Positions 6,609 to 10,091 of a stretch of DNA of 10,091 nt are shown one piece after another. Every line of letters starts with the position of its first letter. Positions within the stretch are counted from its first letter, which is position 1. Source of the DNA: Phycisphaerales bacterium UBA1910. GTDB taxonomy: Bacteria; Planctomycetota; Phycisphaerae; Phycisphaerales; UBA1924. The position numbers and the translations under genes were made by a program. Below the pieces are notes generated by a model. The model did no database searches, was not told where the DNA came from, and worked only from the letters and a program-made list of their open reading frames with translations. The stretch is from positions 40,152-50,242 of the forward strand of contig DDGE01000030.1 of the NCBI GenBank assembly GCA_002337545.1, in the 5' to 3' direction.

Positions 6609-6768
6609 ATTCAGTCCTTGTGAGTGCTGGATTCATCCGTTAATCTGGACTTGTGCTCGGAGCGATCTATTCGGCTGCCGATGCGTCGTGTAGTGATTGA
6701 GTGGACGCGGTGTTCTGCTGCGTTCTCGCCCGAAGGATCGGGTGGTGAAGACAAACAGGAGCGATTCG

Positions 6769-8946
6769 ATGAAGCAAGGGTGTGCCCTGGGGCTTGTGCT
6801 GATCAGCATGTCGGGATTAACCGGCTCGGTGATGGCGCAGGCGAGTGTTGTGACGGATGATCAGATCATCGGTGATTTTGAGCAACCCGAGTTGCGTGAG
6901 ATCGCTTTCGATATTGATTCAGGACTTGTGCGGATTGAAAACCCGCAGGCGGGCTCGCGCCAGCTGCAGGTTCCGGTCTGGGAGCAGGTCATCGAGGTTT
7001 CCGATGCGGACTGGCTGCGACTTCGGTTCAGCGATGTCCTTCTCGCCCGGTCCACGGAGAATGTGCGTGAGAGCTACCTCAAGATCACCTCGTTGTACGA
7101 TGGTCATGAGCAGTACCTCGATATGAAGTCGCTCAAGGAGTGGGGCAACACAACTGCGTACTTTAACGGGAACGCCGTCAAGCTCGAGATCATGGCGTCG
7201 CCAAACTCGACCGGTCAGATGAACCGGGTTCGCGTGACAGGTGTTCAGGCGTCGGCGCCCTCGGACGGGCTCCGCTCGATTTGTGGGAGTATCGACGATC
7301 GCGAGCTGAGTTATGACAACCGTGATGCGCGGCTGATGCCGATTGGTTGCACCGCGTGGTTGTTCGATGACCACGGCAGCCGCATGATGACCGCGGCGCA
7401 CTGTGGGCCTGCGGGTGGCGATGTGATCCAGTTCAATGTTCCGTTGTCAAGCTCTGGCGGCTCGCCTCAGAATCCGCCGCCGCAGGATCAGTACCCCGTT
7501 GACAACGAATCTGTGCAGGACAGCATCGGCGGGATCTTCATCGGGAACGACTGGGCCTATTTCGGTGTGTTCGATAACTCCAACACGGGGATGAGCCCGG
7601 GCACGGCGTACGGTGTGCATCACACACTCGCAACAACGAATCCCCCCGCGGACGATCGTCCCATCCGGATCACCGGGTATGGATCGACGAGCTCGCCCGT
7701 GCCGGCGAGCTGGTATCTCGTGCAGAAAACCCATGTCGGGCCCTTCGAGTACAATGTTGGAAACATCATCAAGTACTCGACTGATACCACGGGCGGCAAC
7801 TCGGGCTCGGCGGTTCTCGACGAGAACAACCAGACCGTGATCGGCGTTCACACCAACGCGGGGTGCAACACCTCGGGCGGGAATCAGGGGACGAGTCTCT
7901 TTAACAACGATCTGCAGAACGCATTGGCGAATCCGCAGGGCATCACCCGCCCGCGTGACATTCAGGCCTCTCTCGTGATGCAACCCACGCATGTGCAACC
8001 CGAGGGTGGCGACGAAATCGTTCTCCGGATCGATAACCTCCAGGGTCACACGGTCGTCGGTGCTCCCAAGTTCATCGTGAATGCAACGGACGGCACGAGT
8101 TTTATTCAGGATATGACGGACAACGGTGACGGCACATACTCCGGCACCTTCGGTTCGTACTACTGCGGAAGCAGCGTCTCCTACTCCTTCGAGATCGAAG
8201 ATGAAGAGGGCACGATCGTGACCATCCCCGAGACGGGCACCTTTACTACGGTGGCGCTCGATAATCTTGTGATCGCGATGGAGGACAACTTCGAGACGAA
8301 TATGGGATGGACGCCGTACACGACCGGTGGGTCCGCATCCTTCATCCGTGCGACGCCGAATGGCTATGGGCTGGGTGATCCGGACAGTGACGCTGACGGT
8401 TCGGGGATGTGCTATGTCACTTCGAACATCAACGGGCTCGATGTCGATAGTGGTACTGTTTGGTTGCGTTCGCCGGTGATCGATATCACCGGTGTTGAGG
8501 ATGGGGTGATGCGTGTCTCCGCTTGGATGACGGGCACGGCTCCGGACTCGATGAAGATCCAGATCAGCGGTGACCTTGGGCTTTCGTTCCAGGAAGTCAT
8601 GTCTTTCTCGAGCACGAACGGCGAGTGGATGGATATCGCGATCGATCTCGAATCGCTTAATCTCCCAACGAACTTTGTGCAGATGCGGGTGAGTGTCACG
8701 GATGCCGGTGCAGACACCACGGTCGAGGGCGGGATCGATGCGTTCCGTATCTCATCCGAAACATGTGATGAATCGGGTTGCCCCGCTGATCTGAATGGTG
8801 ATGGCTATGTGGACTTCTTTGATGTTTCCGCGTTCCTCAGTGCCTACAACGCCATGGATCCGCAGGCGGACTTTACGGGTGACGGGAGCTTCGACTTCTT
8901 CGATGTCTCCGCGTTCCTCGAAGCGTACGGAGCGGGTTGCCCGTAA
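6769..8946 (+). CDS. Secreted trypsin-like serine protease with dockerin-like C-terminal repeats
   Basis: A 725-residue exported protein. The ATG at 6769 has a strong AGGAG site 7 bp upstream and opens a signal peptide (hydrophobic core about 6-20, likely cut at VMA|Q after 23). The chymotrypsin-type triad is visible: H211 in T-A-A-H-C-G, D261 in N-D-W-A-Y-F, and S345 in G-G-N-S-G-S-A. Residues 24-190 are a pro- or binding region of unknown fold. After the protease come a beta-rich Ig-like stretch (about 400-500) and a jelly-roll-like segment starting D506-N-F-E-T-N-M-G-W, with a D-S-D-A-D-G-S-G loop. Two EF-hand/dockerin-like loops, D674-L-N-G-D-G-Y-V-D-F-F-D and D701-F-T-G-D-G-S-F-D-F-F-D, each followed by V-S-A-F-L, end the protein at Gly-Cys-Pro. 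The tail is the kind used to attach or sort secreted proteins in planctomycetes; target substrate unknown. Confidence 0.92.
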   Translation: MKQGCALGLVLISMSGLTGSVMAQASVVTDDQIIGDFEQPELREIAFDIDSGLVRIENPQAGSRQLQVPVWEQVIEVSDADWLRLRFSDVLLARSTENVRESYLKITSLYDGHEQYLDMKSLKEWGNTTAYFNGNAVKLEIMASPNSTGQMNRVRVTGVQASAPSDGLRSICGSIDDRELSYDNRDARLMPIGCTAWLFDDHGSRMMTAAHCGPAGGDVIQFNVPLSSSGGSPQNPPPQDQYPVDNESVQDSIGGIFIGNDWAYFGVFDNSNTGMSPGTAYGVHHTLATTNPPADDRPIRITGYGSTSSPVPASWYLVQKTHVGPFEYNVGNIIKYSTDTTGGNSGSAVLDENNQTVIGVHTNAGCNTSGGNQGTSLFNNDLQNALANPQGITRPRDIQASLVMQPTHVQPEGGDEIVLRIDNLQGHTVVGAPKFIVNATDGTSFIQDMTDNGDGTYSGTFGSYYCGSSVSYSFEIEDEEGTIVTIPETGTFTTVALDNLVIAMEDNFETNMGWTPYTTGGSASFIRATPNGYGLGDPDSDADGSGMCYVTSNINGLDVDSGTVWLRSPVIDITGVEDGVMRVSAWMTGTAPDSMKIQISGDLGLSFQEVMSFSSTNGEWMDIAIDLESLNLPTNFVQMRVSVTDAGADTTVEGGIDAFRISSETCDESGCPADLNGDGYVDFFDVSAFLSAYNAMDPQADFTGDGSFDFFDVSAFLEAYGAGCP

Positions 8947-8971
8947 CACGGGACTGACTGGTTCAACAACG

Positions 8972-9000
8972 AAGCCCCGCGAGCGATCGCGGGGCTTTTT
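8972..9000 (+). terminator. Rho-independent terminator of the protease gene
   Basis: AAGCCCCGCG (8972-8981) pairs with CGCGGGGCTT (8988-8997), a 10-bp stem with a 6-nt loop, and T's run to 9000. The reverse side has only a broken T-rich stretch, so it mainly serves the plus strand between two convergent genes. Confidence 0.9.
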
Positions 9001-9030
9001 CGTGTGCGTTCCGTGTTGGTGCGGCTCAGA

Positions 9031-9681
9031 TCACTGGACCGGCTTGGCCAATGCGGCCATCGCGTCGAGTCGTGCCTGAAGTTCCGGGGATGCCAATGGA
9101 TCGAGCTTTGAGTCGAAGCTCAGATCCATGCGTGCCGGGGTGAGCGGATCGGCGAATCCAGGGGTGGCACGGGAGAGACGAAGCGGAGCTGCTCGAAACG
9201 AGCCCGAGATCGAACCCTTGCCTGGTTTTTCGCCAGGGAGCATGAATCCCGCGCCGTCATAGATCCCGATCTGTCCGTTGGAGATGATCCCGTAGCGGAT
9301 CGATGCGTTCGCGGCGGTCGGCTCGATGGGCGTCTTGCCGGGCTTGGGATCGAGAAACAGGTGAATATGGACGATCGTTCCCGAAATCTGGGACCAATCT
9401 GCGTTTGATTTAAAGAACGATGTCAGTTGATCGTCTGAAAGATCGGTGAGATATATGTCGGCGGTGTTATCGTCGTGATAGGTGTAAACGCGTGTTCTGA
9501 GGTTTGTTTCGTAGACAGACCCGGTGGTATCGGAGATGATGGTGGAGGTTCCGCCGGATCCGCCTCCGCCTCTGAGGGCGTTGCACCCCGCGAGGGTGAG
9601 TGTCATCGATGCGGCTGCAGCCGCGACAATCGCGGTGCGACCGGTCTGGCAAATGCTCATTGGTGATCGGTATTGGGTCAT
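9031..9681 (-). CDS. Putative lipoprotein of unknown function
   Basis: A protein of 216 residues (209 if the second ATG at 9660 is used). The N-terminus has basic residues (R14 region), an alanine-rich hydrophobic stretch and a lipobox L30-A-G-C33. It should be cleaved before C33, lipidated and membrane-anchored. After the cysteine comes a flexible Gly-rich linker (G38-S-x-G), then a domain with alternating strands, including GTIVHIHLFLDPKPG (about 100-115) and a G-I-I-S-N-G-Q-I-G-I-Y-D-G-A-G segment. The C-terminus is Ala/Leu-rich. I do not recognise the family; the His-x-His and beta-rich middle are only descriptive. Neither start has a clear Shine-Dalgarno site; 9660 gives the more usual signal-peptide length. 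It converges on the protease gene and diverges from the basic secreted protein at 9808. Confidence 0.75.
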   Translation of the reverse strand: MTQYRSPMSICQTGRTAIVAAAAASMTLTLAGCNALRGGGGSGGTSTIISDTTGSVYETNLRTRVYTYHDDNTADIYLTDLSDDQLTSFFKSNADWSQISGTIVHIHLFLDPKPGKTPIEPTAANASIRYGIISNGQIGIYDGAGFMLPGEKPGKGSISGSFRAAPLRLSRATPGFADPLTPARMDLSFDSKLDPLASPELQARLDAMAALAKPVQ

Positions 9682-9807
9682 GGATCGAGCATAGCGGGAA
9701 TCGGATCACTTGAGGGGGCGAAGGGGCACGAATGTGCACCTGAACCAGTCCGCGAAGCGAGTTGGTTTGGGGGATACGGGATGGAAATCGGAAGAAAGGA
9801 CAAGAGC

Positions 9808-10091
9808 ATGGCACGCATGAAGCAAACGATCGCGAGTGGGGTCCTCGGGCTGATCCTTGCCTGCGCGGGTGGGGCGCAGGGGATGGCGATCGAGCATACG
9901 GTCGAAGCCCCCGCGAAAAAATCGGGTGCTTCCGGTTCGTCCTCTGGATCAAAGAGCGGTGCATCGGCGAAGAGAAGCTCGGGGGCGAGTCAGCCCAAGG
10001 CGGCACCGAAGAAAGCCGCGCCGAGCCGCTCGCGTGCGCAGCCCGCGGCTCGACCGAAGTCACAACCGAAGTCCCGTCCGAGTGCGCAACC
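9808..10091 (+). CDS. Secreted basic Ser/Lys/Pro/Ala-rich protein, 5' part only
   Basis: The open frame starts at ATG 9808 with a good AAAGGA site 7 bp upstream and continues without a stop to the window edge (94 codons visible). The first 26 or so residues look like a signal peptide: M-A-R-M-K-Q, a hydrophobic stretch (I8 to A20) and a small-residue cleavage region around G-G-A-Q-G-M-A. The rest is low-complexity and strongly basic, made of S, K, A, P, G, Q and R (for example P-K-K-A-A-P-S-R-S-R and R-P-K-S-Q-P-K-S-R-P). This is typical of a linker between the cell surface and a C-terminal domain, which lies beyond the window. No function can be assigned from this half. A small-residue cleavage site rather than a Cys makes it an exported rather than a lipid-anchored protein. 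Confidence 0.7.
   Translation, partial: MARMKQTIASGVLGLILACAGGAQGMAIEHTVEAPAKKSGASGSSSGSKSGASAKRSSGASQPKAAPKKAAPSRSRAQPAARPKSQPKSRPSAQ

Overview
The window looks like chromosomal DNA from a planctomycete, most likely of the Phycisphaerae. This is inferred from the moderately high GC, several secreted proteins, a trypsin-like protease ending in two dockerin-like calcium loops (DLNGDGYVDFFD and DFTGDGSFDFFD) with a closing Gly-Cys-Pro, an 'FETNMGW...DSDADGSG' jelly-roll-type segment that I associate with this group, and an mraZ gene with no rsmH behind it. No rRNA, tRNA, CRISPR array, insertion sequence or phage gene is visible.

Layout from left to right. The 3' end of a cyclophilin-type peptidyl-prolyl isomerase (2-211, +) ends in a clear terminator. 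A small unrecognised zinc-ribbon protein follows (422-895, +), with its own terminator. A secreted DUF4034-like protein lies on the minus strand (970-2574). Upstream of it, also on the minus strand, is a short operon of mraZ (2916-3377) and a 48-residue ORF (2773-2919) joined to it by an ATGA stop/start overlap. This operon closes with a good terminator (about 2607-2637). The mraZ promoter can be read directly, with two TGGG repeats of a MraZ operator in the -35/-10 spacer. Divergent from mraZ is a flavin-reductase-like protein (3722-4222, +). Its 3' end overlaps by 19 bp the end of a GT4-type glycosyltransferase (4204-5397, -).

The glycosyltransferase diverges from an amidohydrolase-2 family metal-dependent hydrolase (5435-6580, +) across a gap of only 37 bp. 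Next come a secreted serine protease with a dockerin-like tail (6769-8946, +), a strong terminator, a convergent lipoprotein (9031-9660 or 9681, -), and the 5' end of a secreted basic Ser/Lys/Pro/Ala-rich protein that runs off the window (9808-10091, +).

Most genes are single transcription units separated by hairpin terminators. The one convincing operon is mraZ plus the 48-residue ORF. The window reads mainly as ordinary chromosomal housekeeping and secreted-protein territory. The points most worth checking are the self-contained mraZ operon with an autoregulatory promoter, the coupled micro-ORF, the possible leaderless promoter of the DUF4034-like gene, and the dockerin-tailed protease. I found no convincing new defence or mobile system.
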